DNA from: Herminiimonas sp.
GTDB taxonomy: Bacteria > Pseudomonadota > Gammaproteobacteria > Burkholderiales > Burkholderiaceae_D
Direction: 5' to 3'
DNA: 64,000 bases
Assembly (NCBI GenBank): GCA_028292265.1
Contig: JAQGMR010000010.1
Coordinates: 1-64,000 of the forward strand
This document shows, piece by piece, positions 43,712-53,907 of this stretch. Made by a program: the position numbers and the translations under genes. The notes under the pieces are model-generated. The model was not told the origin of the DNA. It did not search any database and saw nothing but the letters and a program-made list of their open reading frames with translations. The first letter of the stretch is position 1. Every line of letters begins with the position of its first letter.

Positions 43712-44590
43712 ATGTCTCATTTAGCGGTTCCAAACATATCCACCTTGTCTTCAAGCGAAGCAGGTGCGCCGGCGATGGGACACATGCTCGTAGCAAAAGG
43801 AAAACTGAGCGCAGCAGACCGAGAACTGGTACTGGAATCCCAACAGCACTCCGGTGTGAGGTTCGGTGAAGCAGCACTCGCCCTTGGCTTCGTTGAGAAG
43901 TCCGATATTGAGGGCGTTTTGGCGGAACAATTCGCTGCGCCGTACTACAAGCCAGGGGTTGGTCAATACCCGCATCAGCTTGTGGCACTACATCAGCCGT
44001 ACGGTCCGCAGATGAACGTATTGCGCTCTGTGCGGAGCCAGCTCGCACTGCGCCATGATTGGAGCACTGCGCCCGGCCTGGCTGTGGTAAGTCAGCACGA
44101 GAATGATGGGGCAAGTATCTTTACCGCGAACCTGGCCATCGCATTTGCTCAAATCCATGAGTCAGTTCTACTGGTTGACGCCAATCTGCAACGGCCGCAC
44201 CAGGATGTACTGTTCAATCTCAGGAGCAAAAGTGGAACGTCGGACGTGCTAGCGGGCCGTGCTGGCATGGACGCTATCGTTCGTTTGCAAGATTTACCAA
44301 GCCTTTCCATTCTCCCAGCCGGAACGCCGGCTCCAAATCCACAAGAGCTGCTCTGCCGGCCGGCATTCGAGAGGCTGAGCAGAAACCTGGCGGAGCGCTT
44401 CAGCGTCGTTTTGTATGACGTTCCTGCGCTCGACGAAGGCGACGATGCTTTAGTCGTCGCCGCCCATGCGGGCGACGTCCTATTGGTAGTCGCACGAAAC
44501 ACGACAAAATTGGCTGATCTCGTCAGCGTCCGTGATCGGCTCAAAGATTTTGGCGCCCAGTTAGTCGGGTCGGTCCTAATCGATAGCTAG
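43712..44590 (+). CDS. epsG: EpsG-like tyrosine-kinase homologue with degenerate Walker A
   Basis: 292 residues. The N-terminal about 80 residues resemble a MshEN-like helical module (VAKGKLSAADRELVLESQQH), and a BY-kinase-type P-loop domain follows. The expected Walker A Lys is missing: the site reads SQHENDGASIFTANLAIA. Walker A' (VLLVDANLQRP) remains. Walker B is altered to VVLYDVPALD. There is no Tyr-rich C-terminal tail. It therefore probably lacks kinase activity or acts as a structural partner of EpsF. Second gene of the polysaccharide operon. Confidence 0.85.
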   Translation: MSHLAVPNISTLSSSEAGAPAMGHMLVAKGKLSAADRELVLESQQHSGVRFGEAALALGFVEKSDIEGVLAEQFAAPYYKPGVGQYPHQLVALHQPYGPQMNVLRSVRSQLALRHDWSTAPGLAVVSQHENDGASIFTANLAIAFAQIHESVLLVDANLQRPHQDVLFNLRSKSGTSDVLAGRAGMDAIVRLQDLPSLSILPAGTPAPNPQELLCRPAFERLSRNLAERFSVVLYDVPALDEGDDALVVAAHAGDVLLVVARNTTKLADLVSVRDRLKDFGAQLVGSVLIDS

Positions 44591-44716
44591 ACGCGCGGCA
44601 TACTAAAAAAGATCTTGTACAACACCAGTGATCTGCAGCGCGACTCCCATGTTCGCTCGTGTTGAAAACCGCCTTTAGCGGCTATGTATTGGAACCATGC
44701 AAAGGCGGGTATTGCT

Positions 44717-46027
44717 ATGAAAATAAGCATATTTGGATTGGGTTACGTCGGTGCCGTGTCAGCCGCCTGCCTCGCACGTGATGGGCATGCGATTGTGGGT
44801 GTCGACTCAAACCGAACGAAGGTCGATTTGATTAACGAGGGGTTGTCTCCAATCGTCGAACATGATGTCGACGGAATGATTGCAGAGGCAGTTCGTGGCT
44901 CTCGCCTCTATGCTACACACGATGCATTCAATGCCGTTTTGCACACCGACACTTCAATGATTTGTGTTGGTACGCCTTCTCAGTCAAACGGAAATCTGGA
45001 TTTAAGCTATATCCAACATGTGTGTCGGGACATTGGCGAAGCGCTTAGAGAAAAGCGCGGATTTCATGTTGTCGTGGTTCGCAGCACCATGCTTCCGGGC
45101 TCCATGCGGACTGTCGTTATCCCGACGCTGGAGCGGCATTCAGGAAAATTCGCCGGTGTTGATTTTGGCGTCTGCATTAATCCCGAGTTCCTGCGGGAAG
45201 GAACTGCGGTCTACGATTATTACAACCCGCCGAAGATTGTAATCGGAGAGACGCATCCGGAAGCGGGCGCAGTCTTAGTCAACCTTTACAAAAAAATCGA
45301 CGCCTCGCTTATTCGCACCGATGTTGAAACCGCGGAAATGGTGAAGTATGCCGACAACGCATGGCATGCAATCAAGGTGTCCTTTGTTAACGAGATTGGT
45401 ACCTTGTGCAAAGCGTTGAGCATCGATGGACATCGTGTGATGGACATCTTTTGCCGGGACAGAAAGCTTAATCTGTCGGCGTACTACATGAAGCCAGGAT
45501 TTGCCTTTGGCGGGTCATGTCTTCCGAAGGACGTGCGGGCATTGACATATAAAGCGAAGAGCCTCGATTTGGATCTTCCATTGATGAACGCGATACTGCC
45601 ATCTAACCGTAAGCAAATTGAACATGGCATCAATATGATTATCTCCAAGGGAGTCCGCAGAATTGGCATTCTCGGTTTTGCTTTCAAGTCCGGCACCGAC
45701 GACCTGCGCGAGTCACCAATCGTCGAGGTCATCGAACACCTGCTCGGCAAGGGATACATCCTCAAACTATATGACCGCCATGTAAATCTCGCCGCGCTTA
45801 CTGGCGCCAACCAGGAATACATTGCAAACCGGATCGCCCATATCTCCAAACTGATGGTTCAGAGTGTTGATGAAGTTTTGGAATCTTCTGAGGCCATTGT
45901 CATCGGCAACTCCGCCGAAGAGTTTCGTGATGTGCCTAAAAGATTAAAGCAGGGGCAGTGCATGATTGACTTTGTGCGAGTATCCCGGGACATGAGCGGA
46001 GGAGCGTATGACGGCATCTGCTGGTAG
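44717..46027 (+). CDS. algD: Nucleotide-sugar 6-dehydrogenase (GDP-mannose type, AlgD-like)
   Basis: Oxidises a GDP- or UDP-hexose to the uronate, giving an acidic sugar for the polymer. 436 residues. The N-terminal NAD motif IFGLGYVGAVSAACLARDGH matches AlgD closely, and the catalytic Cys lies in FAFGGSCLPKDVRAL near residue 265. UDP-glucose dehydrogenases share this fold, so the substrate assignment is probable, not certain. ATG 44717 is preferred over an in-frame start 33 bases upstream, because the Rossmann strand begins there. Overlaps the next gene by 20 bases. Confidence 0.9.
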   Translation: MKISIFGLGYVGAVSAACLARDGHAIVGVDSNRTKVDLINEGLSPIVEHDVDGMIAEAVRGSRLYATHDAFNAVLHTDTSMICVGTPSQSNGNLDLSYIQHVCRDIGEALREKRGFHVVVVRSTMLPGSMRTVVIPTLERHSGKFAGVDFGVCINPEFLREGTAVYDYYNPPKIVIGETHPEAGAVLVNLYKKIDASLIRTDVETAEMVKYADNAWHAIKVSFVNEIGTLCKALSIDGHRVMDIFCRDRKLNLSAYYMKPGFAFGGSCLPKDVRALTYKAKSLDLDLPLMNAILPSNRKQIEHGINMIISKGVRRIGILGFAFKSGTDDLRESPIVEVIEHLLGKGYILKLYDRHVNLAALTGANQEYIANRIAHISKLMVQSVDEVLESSEAIVIGNSAEEFRDVPKRLKQGQCMIDFVRVSRDMSGGAYDGICW

Positions 46028-47309
46028 CCCAAGGCGCGTTCTGATTCTCGTCGAAAATCTGCCATCTCCGTTCGATCGCCGTGTCTGGCAAGAAGCAACG
46101 ACGCTGCAGTCCCATGGATACCACGTTTCCATCATCTGCCCCACCGGAAAAGGGTATGAAAGTACACAGGAAGTTATTGCCGGCGTTCACATTTACAGGT
46201 ACGAATTGCCTATTGAGGCGAGCGGGGCCAAAGGGTATCTATTGGAATACGGACTCGCACTCTTTCACACGTTCCGACTGGCATGGAAAGTACGTGCCCA
46301 GCAAGGCTTCGACGTCATTCATGCATGCAATCCCCCAGACTTGCTGTTTTTGATCGGCGGGTTTTTCAAGCTTGCTACCAAAACCCGGTTCGTGTTTGAT
46401 CACCATGATATTAGCCCCGAACTCTATGAGGCAAAATTCGGCAGGCGGGATTTTCTGTATAGGCTGTTGCTGCTCTTCGAACGCCTGTCGTTCAAGGTCG
46501 CCGACGTGTCGATTGCCACGAATGAGTCCTACCGCATGATTGCAATTGAACGGGGGCGCATGCCGCCTGACCGCGTGCACGTCGTGCGTAGTGGTCCGCA
46601 GCTGGACCGCCTACGCCTTTTGCCCCCAAAAAACGAACTCAAGTGTGGTCGCCGCTATCTGGTGGGCTATGTCGGTGTCATCGGTGCCCAGGAGGGCCTG
46701 GATTATCTTCTCTCGGCCATTAGCATAATTGTTCACGACATGCGACGCCAAGACATTCACTTTGGCATCATCGGCGACGGCACTTCGCTCCTGGCCATAA
46801 AAGACATGGCCGTTGAGCTTGGCATTACGGACTTCGTAACGTTCACGGGTCGAGTGCCAGATCAGCAGCTCCTGGAAATGCTCAACACAGCCGAGGTCTG
46901 CGTAAACCCTGACGTCCCCAACGAGATGAACGACAAATCTACCATGAACAAGATTATGGAATACATGGCGCTCGGAAAACCTATCGTGCAATTCGACTTG
47001 ACCGAGGGGCGCGTGTCGGCCGGCGCCGCCTCGCTGTACGCCAGGAAGTCGGATGCGTGTGACATGGCGCATAAGCTGGTCGAACTAATAGATGATCCGG
47101 AGCGCAGGAGGGAGATGGGACGGTTCGGCCGGCACCGCGTTATTGAAGAACTGCAGTGGGAACACGAAGTGCCTAAATTACTGGCCTCGTATGAGGCGGT
47201 CTTCGCGTCTCAGCCAGGCCGTTTGGATCGGCGACGCAATGCGCAGGATAACCGAACATTTTGGCGTGAGGAACGCCGCCGCCATGCCACTGACCGTACC
47301 GATCGTTAA
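46008..47309 (+). CDS. Glycosyltransferase family 4-type protein
   Basis: 433 residues. The N-terminal domain starts RVLILVENLPSPFDRRVWQE, and the C-terminal Rossmann domain carries YLVGYVGVIGAQEGLDYLLS and the GT4 sugar-nucleotide patch (EVCVNPDVPNEMNDKSTMNK and then IMEYMALGKPIV). Retaining GT-B fold. Adds a sugar to the growing lipid-linked repeat unit at the cytosolic side of the membrane. GGAGG precedes the ATG closely. Overlaps the dehydrogenase gene. Confidence 0.9.
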   Translation: MTASAGSPRRVLILVENLPSPFDRRVWQEATTLQSHGYHVSIICPTGKGYESTQEVIAGVHIYRYELPIEASGAKGYLLEYGLALFHTFRLAWKVRAQQGFDVIHACNPPDLLFLIGGFFKLATKTRFVFDHHDISPELYEAKFGRRDFLYRLLLLFERLSFKVADVSIATNESYRMIAIERGRMPPDRVHVVRSGPQLDRLRLLPPKNELKCGRRYLVGYVGVIGAQEGLDYLLSAISIIVHDMRRQDIHFGIIGDGTSLLAIKDMAVELGITDFVTFTGRVPDQQLLEMLNTAEVCVNPDVPNEMNDKSTMNKIMEYMALGKPIVQFDLTEGRVSAGAASLYARKSDACDMAHKLVELIDDPERRREMGRFGRHRVIEELQWEHEVPKLLASYEAVFASQPGRLDRRRNAQDNRTFWREERRRHATDRTDR

Positions 47310-47326
47310 GTCGAGGAGCTCCGGCC

Positions 47327-48838
47327 ATGCCCCTTGAACCGCCCGAAGCGGTCGAACGCTCGCCCGGCATCGCTGCACGCAGTCTAAGTGCTGTCAAAAG
47401 CAACTACGTAGGGACGGCAGTGCGAGTGGGAGCACAATTTGTTGCACAAATATTTATCATGCGCTCGCTTGGGCCAGAAATAGTCGGCACGTTCGCGTAT
47501 GCCCTCCTGTTGTACGGGGTTCTTGCATTGGTGATCGACCAAGGTTTTGGTTGGTCTCTCATCCAATTCACTTTTGATGACGAAGAAGAAATTGCAACGG
47601 TATTCTCCCGCATCATGCTCGTCTCTGTGCTGAGCGGGATCGTTGTCTATTGGGTCTCCTTTCCGGTAGAACAGGCGCTTGACAACCCTCTGGCCGGCAT
47701 GGTTTTCCGATACTCGGCGCCTTCCTACATCCTCATCGGATTGTTCGTCGTGGCTCAGGCGCGTCTACGTGCGGAGCTTCGGTTCGCGGAGATCCAGAGC
47801 GCGACGACCGGTGCTTATTTGTTGGCATATCCGGTCGTCGGCGTTGCAATGGCGCTAGCAGGTTTTGGAGTGTGGTCGCTTTTGGCCGCATGGTACGTAC
47901 AGGGTCTGATGCAGATTCTGATCGTGGTTCGCTATAGCCGTCATTCCCTACGGTTATCGAATCCATTTCGCGCCACCAAAAGTGGTCCTTTGGGGCGGCA
48001 CGTCGCCGGCATCAATCTGCTGCATTGGTCGGTATCTAACGCCAGCAGTGTAATTGTCGGCGGCATGGGTGACGTGGCATTAGGCCACTTCAATGCTGCA
48101 TCAATGCTTGCTCGCACGCCGACTATGCATCTTGTCCAGACATTGCCTCCAATTATATTTTCCGCAACCTCCGCGATTCGAGAAGACGTCGTAATGATAA
48201 GAAAAATGTACCTCGGTGCATTGACGGCAATCGGTTTCGTGATCATTCCGGCCTACGCCTTCGCGGCAACGCACTCCGATGCCATCATCGCACTTCTTTT
48301 TGGCGACAAGTGGTTACGTGCTGCCAGTGTCTTCTCTTCGCTTTCCCTGGGAATGGTCCCGCTGGCCATTAGCAGTCTGTCCGGACCAATGCTCACGGCG
48401 ATTGGCGCGCAGTCGGCAGTGTTCTATTCGCAAGCGCTTGCACTACTTGTGACACTTGTCGGGCTGTATGTGGCAATCCATCTGCCAACTTACGAAGAGC
48501 TGTATTGGGTTGGAATGAGTATGACCACTGCCTATGCGGCAGCTATGTCGATGCAACTGGTCGTCCTGATCAGGCGGAGGGTTTTTTCAACAAGCGAGTT
48601 TTTTGGCGCGGTGAAGGGCCCATCAATTGTTGCGCTGCTCATGGCAGTGCCAGAAAGCGTGGTCTGGGGAGGGGGACAGTTCTACTTGCCTTTCCAGGCA
48701 GCGGCTTTCTTTGTCAAGTGCGTCGTTGCGGCAGTTCTGGTTTGGAGCTTCCCTCGATTTTTCTTGGGCGACCTGTTGATGGATGCCCTGTCTAAAGTCG
48801 CTATCGGGCGCCGGATTCCCAGTTCTGCGTCCCGGTGA
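47327..48838 (+). CDS. Polysaccharide flippase (Wzx/MATE-like)
   Basis: 503 residues with about twelve to fourteen hydrophobic helices and no extra domain, starting VKSNYVGTAVRVGAQFVAQI, typical of the polysaccharide synthase/oligosaccharide flippase family. It carries the lipid-linked repeat unit to the periplasmic face for polymerisation. The gene starts 15 bases after the glycosyltransferase stop with a GAGG-type ribosome site. One of several membrane components that identify a Wzx/Wzy-dependent pathway. Confidence 0.9.
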   Translation: MPLEPPEAVERSPGIAARSLSAVKSNYVGTAVRVGAQFVAQIFIMRSLGPEIVGTFAYALLLYGVLALVIDQGFGWSLIQFTFDDEEEIATVFSRIMLVSVLSGIVVYWVSFPVEQALDNPLAGMVFRYSAPSYILIGLFVVAQARLRAELRFAEIQSATTGAYLLAYPVVGVAMALAGFGVWSLLAAWYVQGLMQILIVVRYSRHSLRLSNPFRATKSGPLGRHVAGINLLHWSVSNASSVIVGGMGDVALGHFNAASMLARTPTMHLVQTLPPIIFSATSAIREDVVMIRKMYLGALTAIGFVIIPAYAFAATHSDAIIALLFGDKWLRAASVFSSLSLGMVPLAISSLSGPMLTAIGAQSAVFYSQALALLVTLVGLYVAIHLPTYEELYWVGMSMTTAYAAAMSMQLVVLIRRRVFSTSEFFGAVKGPSIVALLMAVPESVVWGGGQFYLPFQAAAFFVKCVVAAVLVWSFPRFFLGDLLMDALSKVAIGRRIPSSASR

Positions 48839-48871
48839 TACTGCGCGCAACCTTCGAGCAAGACCGAAATT

Positions 48872-50380
48872 ATGTTAACTAGTCTCGAGCCCCTTCAGGC
48901 AATCCTGCTGACCGCGACCGCTGCAACACTTGTTGTCTGGATGTTGGTAGGCCTTACGCGCTGGTGGCCCGGGCGGGTCTTTCAGTCCATGATGCTGCTG
49001 ACCGTTGTGGCGAGTGTCTGCAGTGTCGTCTTTTCACAGAGGAAGCTGACGCTTCCAACGGAGTCCCTTTTCCTTGCAAAAGCGGCGGAAGCCACGGAGG
49101 CTGCAATCAATCCAATGGCGAAGGTGCCGCTCGTTGCGCTGATTGCACTTAGCGTGGCGCTTTGTATCGCCTGGACGGTAGGTTTGCGCGAAGACGGCGG
49201 CGTGGCGCTTCGCCCAGCATTAAAAGGCAAGGTGCCGCAGCATGACTTTCTCCTTGCTTTTTCGACTTTCTACGTCGCGTTCAGCCTTTTGCCGATTTTG
49301 TTCGGTCAGCACTACTTTTTCCACATTTCCCTGATATATCCGCTTTTCGTATTTCTTGCGCTGTTCTTGTCAGTCCAAAACTCCAGGGTTGACCCGGTTA
49401 CCGTGGTCAAACAGAGCCTCGCCCTACTTGTTGTCGGCAGTCTCGTATCCGCGTTGGCGGTACCTGGATTCGCACTTCAACCAGGATATACGGGTTTGGT
49501 CGGCGGCTTCTCGTGGCGCTTATGGGGCATTGCCGCCAACGCCAATACGTTGGGGTCTGCAGCATGCGCAATGCTCGTGCTAGAACTGGCCGAGCCCGCG
49601 CGCCGCCGGTGGCTGCATTGGATGCTTCTAACCGCAGCCGCTGTCACGCTCGTGATGACCCAGTCCAAGACCTCCCTTGCGGCAGCGTTACTTGGCGGCG
49701 GTATTTTAGCTGTGTGGCGCATCGCAGAGCGACTCCGCCTTGAAAGCGAAGTCAGCAGCAAGAGTCCCGGTGGCGCAACCATTGCACTCATCCTTGCTGG
49801 TTGCATGGCAACCGGAATAGTCGGCGCCTGGCTCATATTTGCGGACGACGTGCTGCCCAGATCAATGCTCGACGGACTCAATTCCCGAGCCGTGACTGAT
49901 CTTTCCACGATGACTGGGCGCATCTGGATCTGGGATGCCGCTATTCAGGCGGGCATGGAAAATCTCTTTTTCGGCCAAGGTGCCGGCATGTGGGAGATTG
50001 AAAACCGATTGCGTTTGAACCTGAGCGGCGCGGTGCACGCGCATAACCTTTTCCTGGAAGTTTTTAGCCGCTCAGGCCTCGTCGGTCTGGCGGGACTATT
50101 CGTATTCTTGTATTTCCTGATCACTTACTCTGTGCGCGCTGCCAAAGTGACGCGTGGCGGGAGCATTGCGCTCCTCGGAATGTTCTTGATGCGTTCCATC
50201 ACAGAGGTGCCGCTGCAACCGAACGCTATTCTCGGTGCCGAGTTTTTCGCGCTCGCTGCTCTGTTCTTCTATGTGGTGGACCGCGGTATGAAACGCACTC
50301 AGGAAGTCAGTGACCCATGGCGGTCGAAGCCCCAAGGCGCTGCCATTCACGATGGCGACCACCGGCCAGCAACTTCATGA
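48872..50380 (+). CDS. O-antigen ligase/polymerase-family protein (Wzy-like)
   Basis: 502 residues, ten to twelve hydrophobic helices with a periplasmic loop between them. The C-terminal Wzy/WaaL signature is present as AHNLFLEVFSRSGLVGL near residue 390. In this setting it is the expected polymerase for the repeat unit. The start has no strong ribosome site. The stop overlaps the next glycosyltransferase by ATGA. Confidence 0.88.
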   Translation: MLTSLEPLQAILLTATAATLVVWMLVGLTRWWPGRVFQSMMLLTVVASVCSVVFSQRKLTLPTESLFLAKAAEATEAAINPMAKVPLVALIALSVALCIAWTVGLREDGGVALRPALKGKVPQHDFLLAFSTFYVAFSLLPILFGQHYFFHISLIYPLFVFLALFLSVQNSRVDPVTVVKQSLALLVVGSLVSALAVPGFALQPGYTGLVGGFSWRLWGIAANANTLGSAACAMLVLELAEPARRRWLHWMLLTAAAVTLVMTQSKTSLAAALLGGGILAVWRIAERLRLESEVSSKSPGGATIALILAGCMATGIVGAWLIFADDVLPRSMLDGLNSRAVTDLSTMTGRIWIWDAAIQAGMENLFFGQGAGMWEIENRLRLNLSGAVHAHNLFLEVFSRSGLVGLAGLFVFLYFLITYSVRAAKVTRGGSIALLGMFLMRSITEVPLQPNAILGAEFFALAALFFYVVDRGMKRTQEVSDPWRSKPQGAAIHDGDHRPATS

Positions 50381-51591
50381 AGACACAGATCGATACGCAG
50401 ATTGACGAGCCCAAACGGGAGGTAACTCGCGTCGCTTTGATATCGCAGCATTTTGCTGAATATGCCGGTCGGCTGGCGAAAGCTCTGGCACAAGAACTTG
50501 AAGTTCTATTGGTGCTAAATGAAGATAACGCAAGAAGCGAGCTTGGCGCAGATTGGAAAAAGCAGTTTGACGTGCCCTCGCTCAAATTGCTACCACTGCC
50601 GAAGGCGCGTAGCATCGCCGCCGTGCTACGCAATTTCTTCACGGTCTGGAGTCGGCTGCGTGCCTTCCGGGCCGACGTGATTCACTGCCAGGAGGGCGGA
50701 GTCTGGGATGAACTGATTCCCGTATTGCTGTGGCAAAGGAATACTCCCCTAATATTGACGGTGCACGATCCCTGCCCGCATGCCGGTGCAGACCGTGAGC
50801 GGATTTCGTTCTCGCGCCACAGGTTGTATCACGCCATGCTTCGCATGCGCTGTGACGCGGCAATCGTCCACGGCGACACTCTTGGGGCACGACTCCGTGC
50901 GTTGAATGGCCGCTTCGAAACCAGGACGTTTACGGTGCCGCACGGGGTGCTCGGACCCGAAGACATAGGGCCCGCAACAGATTGGACAAAAGGAAACCTC
51001 CTGTTCTTCGGCCGCCTTCAGTCGTATAAAGGCTTGGGCATTTTTATTGAAGCTGTTCGCGAGCTCGAAAGGCGCGGTATTCCGGTACGCGGCGTAGTCG
51101 CCGGAAGGGGACCCGATCTCGATCAGTATCGATCCCAGTTGTCTGAATCGAAGCTGTTTGAGTTACATGAACGTTTTATTCCGCCTGACGAAGTACCGTG
51201 CCTGTTCATGCAGGCCAATGCTGTGGTCTTGCCTTATATGGAAGGAACCCAGAGCGGTGTAGCCGCAATGGCGCTCGGGTATGGACGGCCAATTGTTGCG
51301 AGCCGGGTCGGCGCCATTCCAGACCTCGTGGTGGACGACATAAATGGGTTGCTGGTACGGCCTGGGGCGGTCGATGAGCTTGTCCGTGCTTTGGAACGGG
51401 TGATCGTCGATCAGCGTCTCGCAACAAGGCTTGCCCACAATTCCCTGGCATTGGGCCAAGGCGCGCTGTCTTGGCGACAGATCGCTGTCCGAACCCGCGC
51501 CGTGTATTGCAACGCTACAGCGTTCAAATTTAAAACTCCCCACAGCATTGGCGTAACTGTCGCAAACAAGGACAAAAGGGTAGTTCGATGA
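50377..51591 (+). CDS. Glycosyltransferase family 4-type protein
   Basis: 404 residues, GT-B fold. The C-terminal half carries NLLFFGRLQSYKGLGIFIEA near residue 208 and the donor-site stretch VLPYMEGTQSGVAAMALGYG. ATG 50377 is chosen because it overlaps the polymerase stop (ATGA); an upstream ATG in the same frame would lie inside the polymerase gene. It overlaps the heparinase-like gene by four bases. Which sugar it transfers is unknown. Confidence 0.9.
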   Translation: MKTQIDTQIDEPKREVTRVALISQHFAEYAGRLAKALAQELEVLLVLNEDNARSELGADWKKQFDVPSLKLLPLPKARSIAAVLRNFFTVWSRLRAFRADVIHCQEGGVWDELIPVLLWQRNTPLILTVHDPCPHAGADRERISFSRHRLYHAMLRMRCDAAIVHGDTLGARLRALNGRFETRTFTVPHGVLGPEDIGPATDWTKGNLLFFGRLQSYKGLGIFIEAVRELERRGIPVRGVVAGRGPDLDQYRSQLSESKLFELHERFIPPDEVPCLFMQANAVVLPYMEGTQSGVAAMALGYGRPIVASRVGAIPDLVVDDINGLLVRPGAVDELVRALERVIVDQRLATRLAHNSLALGQGALSWRQIAVRTRAVYCNATAFKFKTPHSIGVTVANKDKRVVR

Positions 51592-53852
51592 ATATGTCGA
51601 GTTGCTCTTTTTCGACCATACCCATCATCGCCGCATTGGGGATTGCCCTGTGCCTTGCTGGATTGTCGCCGCTGGCATGTGCAGACTGGGCCGAGTCGGC
51701 CGATCCGATGACGGTCCGATTGTCGCCAGCGGCCAATGCAACGATGCAGCAGAACCCCCCAGGATTTACCTGGAGTCGGTATGGAAAGCAGATGTCGCAC
51801 TACGAATTGCGGGTCAGGAGTACAACCGGGTCCATCTTTCACTGGACGACCGCCAAGACCTGGTATTTGCCCACCGCGTTAATGCCGCCGGGCGCCTACA
51901 CCTGGCAAGTGCGCGCGTTGGAAGACGGGGCGCCATGGAGCGAAAAACGACCGTTCACCATCTCCCCAAATTCTGCCTCTTTTGTTGTGCCCGACGATGA
52001 TCAGCTGGTGAATCGTCTCAAGCGCAAGAGCCGTCCGCGCTCCTTTGCGTTTAACGGTGCGGACGAACAAACGTGGCGTACTGCCATCATGGCGGATCGA
52101 GCAGCAACCGTCCAGCAGCTTAATGACCAAGTACGTGTTATGGCCAGTGAGTCACCGGCTACAGATTTATCCATGGTTTTGGTTCCCAAGTCCCGCGACC
52201 CGGCCGCTTGGGCCAAATCGATCGCAACGATCGAGCGCCAGACCGAGTTGGAGTGCCTACAACTTCGCAGATCGGCACTGCTTTGGCGTGTGACCGGAGA
52301 TCCGACCATGCTGGAAGAAGCCCGCCGACGCGGCAACGTCATCGCCACGTATGATCCTTCAGGCGGGACGGGCCCGCACAACCAGGACCAGGCCTCAAGA
52401 AATATCGCATGGTCGCTTGCGCTGGCGGTGGACCTCCTGGGTAATGATCTGCCTGCACTTGAACGTCGTGTCTGGCTATCCAGCATTACAGTGCGCACGC
52501 AAGCAATGCATGACGACCTGGTCGGAAACAATGGGCGTCTAGAGCAGCGGCCGTTCGACTCCCATGGGTCCGTGACGTTCGGCTATCTCGCCGCCATTTC
52601 CACACTGTTAGTAGGCGACCTTCCAGAAGCAGACATCTGGTTCCGCGATTCCTTTCGGGCATACGCACAATACGTCAATCCATGGGGCGGCGAAGACGGT
52701 GGATACGGCAACGGCACTGCCTATGCCGAGTACGCCGTTGACTCAACCATTCAGCTATGGGACCGGATTTGGGCAGCGACTGGGGTCAACCTGTACACCA
52801 AGCCGTGGTCCAAGGGGATGCTGCGCTTCTTCGTTGATTTTGTACCGCCCGGTTCTGCAACGCACGCCTTTGGGGATGCTGCAGAGACCCGGCCTGCGCT
52901 ACACGAGCTTAAGGCCTTTGCCAGTCGCTTCGCCGATCCGCTGGCGACCTGGTATATGCAGAGCCTGCGGGCACCGGAAAATCCGTACACCCTGCTCGGC
53001 GCTCCGTTGCCGCTGCCCGCGGAACAGGTGCCTGCCAAGCCACCCGAGCACCATGCTGCCCTGTACCCTACCGTGGGGTGGGCGGCCATGCACAGCACAA
53101 TCGCTGGCCCGCATCGCATTTCGGTCTATTTCAAGTCCAGTCAGTATGGCGCGTTCAACCACAGCCATGGAGACCAGAATTCCTTTGTTCTCGCAGTGGA
53201 CGGCACGCCGGTATTAATGGATACGGGACACTATGACTGGTATGGGTCCCCACATTGGCAGAACTGGTATCGGAGGACTGCTGCCCACAATGCCGTTACG
53301 TTCGATGGCGGCGCTGGACAGGTGGTTGATGGATATGAAGAACCGATGCGGGCCGGCGGCCGGATTCTGGCGTTTCACTCAGACGCGCTAATCGACTCAG
53401 TGAGTGGCGATGCGACGCGGGCGTATGGAGGCGTCCTAAGCGAAGCCTTGCGCCGAGTCTGGTATCTGCGCGATCTGGACGTGGTGGTGGTGTGGGACAA
53501 ACTCAGGGCGCCACGCCCGCACGTCTTCGAGTGGAATATCCATTCTGCCGCAAAGATGACGCAAGCGGGTCTCGATCGCTTCATAGTGCGCCACGAGAAT
53601 GCAGAGATATGCATGCGCTCCCTGTTACCAGCGCGAACGCGGTTCGAACAATCGTCCGGCTATTCCGTGCCGCCGCAGGTAAACGACCCGGCCACGGTAT
53701 GGCACGGCCGAATCAAAACCATGGCCCCTCAAAAGGAAGCGGAGTTTCTTCAAGTGCTCAGCGTCGGCTGCAAGCTCGATCGAGAGCCGCTCAAGCTCGA
53801 GATGAAGCGGCGAGAGCTTCGAATCGGCGTACACGTTTTTCGTCTCGACTGA
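51588..53852 (+). CDS. Exported heparinase II/III-type polysaccharide lyase
   Basis: 754 residues with an N-terminal signal peptide (PIIAALGIALCLAGLSPLAC). A DUF4962-like helical toroid follows, and then a heparinase II/III beta-sandwich with FNHSHGDQNSFVLAVDGTPV and the His-bearing WYRRTAAHNAV segment. Such lyases cleave uronic-acid polymers, matching the uronate-forming dehydrogenase of the operon. In exopolysaccharide loci they trim or release the polymer in the periplasm. The overlap with the preceding gene by ATGA supports operon membership. Confidence 0.88.
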   Translation: MNMSSCSFSTIPIIAALGIALCLAGLSPLACADWAESADPMTVRLSPAANATMQQNPPGFTWSRYGKQMSHYELRVRSTTGSIFHWTTAKTWYLPTALMPPGAYTWQVRALEDGAPWSEKRPFTISPNSASFVVPDDDQLVNRLKRKSRPRSFAFNGADEQTWRTAIMADRAATVQQLNDQVRVMASESPATDLSMVLVPKSRDPAAWAKSIATIERQTELECLQLRRSALLWRVTGDPTMLEEARRRGNVIATYDPSGGTGPHNQDQASRNIAWSLALAVDLLGNDLPALERRVWLSSITVRTQAMHDDLVGNNGRLEQRPFDSHGSVTFGYLAAISTLLVGDLPEADIWFRDSFRAYAQYVNPWGGEDGGYGNGTAYAEYAVDSTIQLWDRIWAATGVNLYTKPWSKGMLRFFVDFVPPGSATHAFGDAAETRPALHELKAFASRFADPLATWYMQSLRAPENPYTLLGAPLPLPAEQVPAKPPEHHAALYPTVGWAAMHSTIAGPHRISVYFKSSQYGAFNHSHGDQNSFVLAVDGTPVLMDTGHYDWYGSPHWQNWYRRTAAHNAVTFDGGAGQVVDGYEEPMRAGGRILAFHSDALIDSVSGDATRAYGGVLSEALRRVWYLRDLDVVVVWDKLRAPRPHVFEWNIHSAAKMTQAGLDRFIVRHENAEICMRSLLPARTRFEQSSGYSVPPQVNDPATVWHGRIKTMAPQKEAEFLQVLSVGCKLDREPLKLEMKRRELRIGVHVFRLD

Positions 53853-53907
53853 AGCTGCCACATGCTCTGACGCCCGTATCCCTCCGCACGTACTAAAACT
53901 TGCAAAC

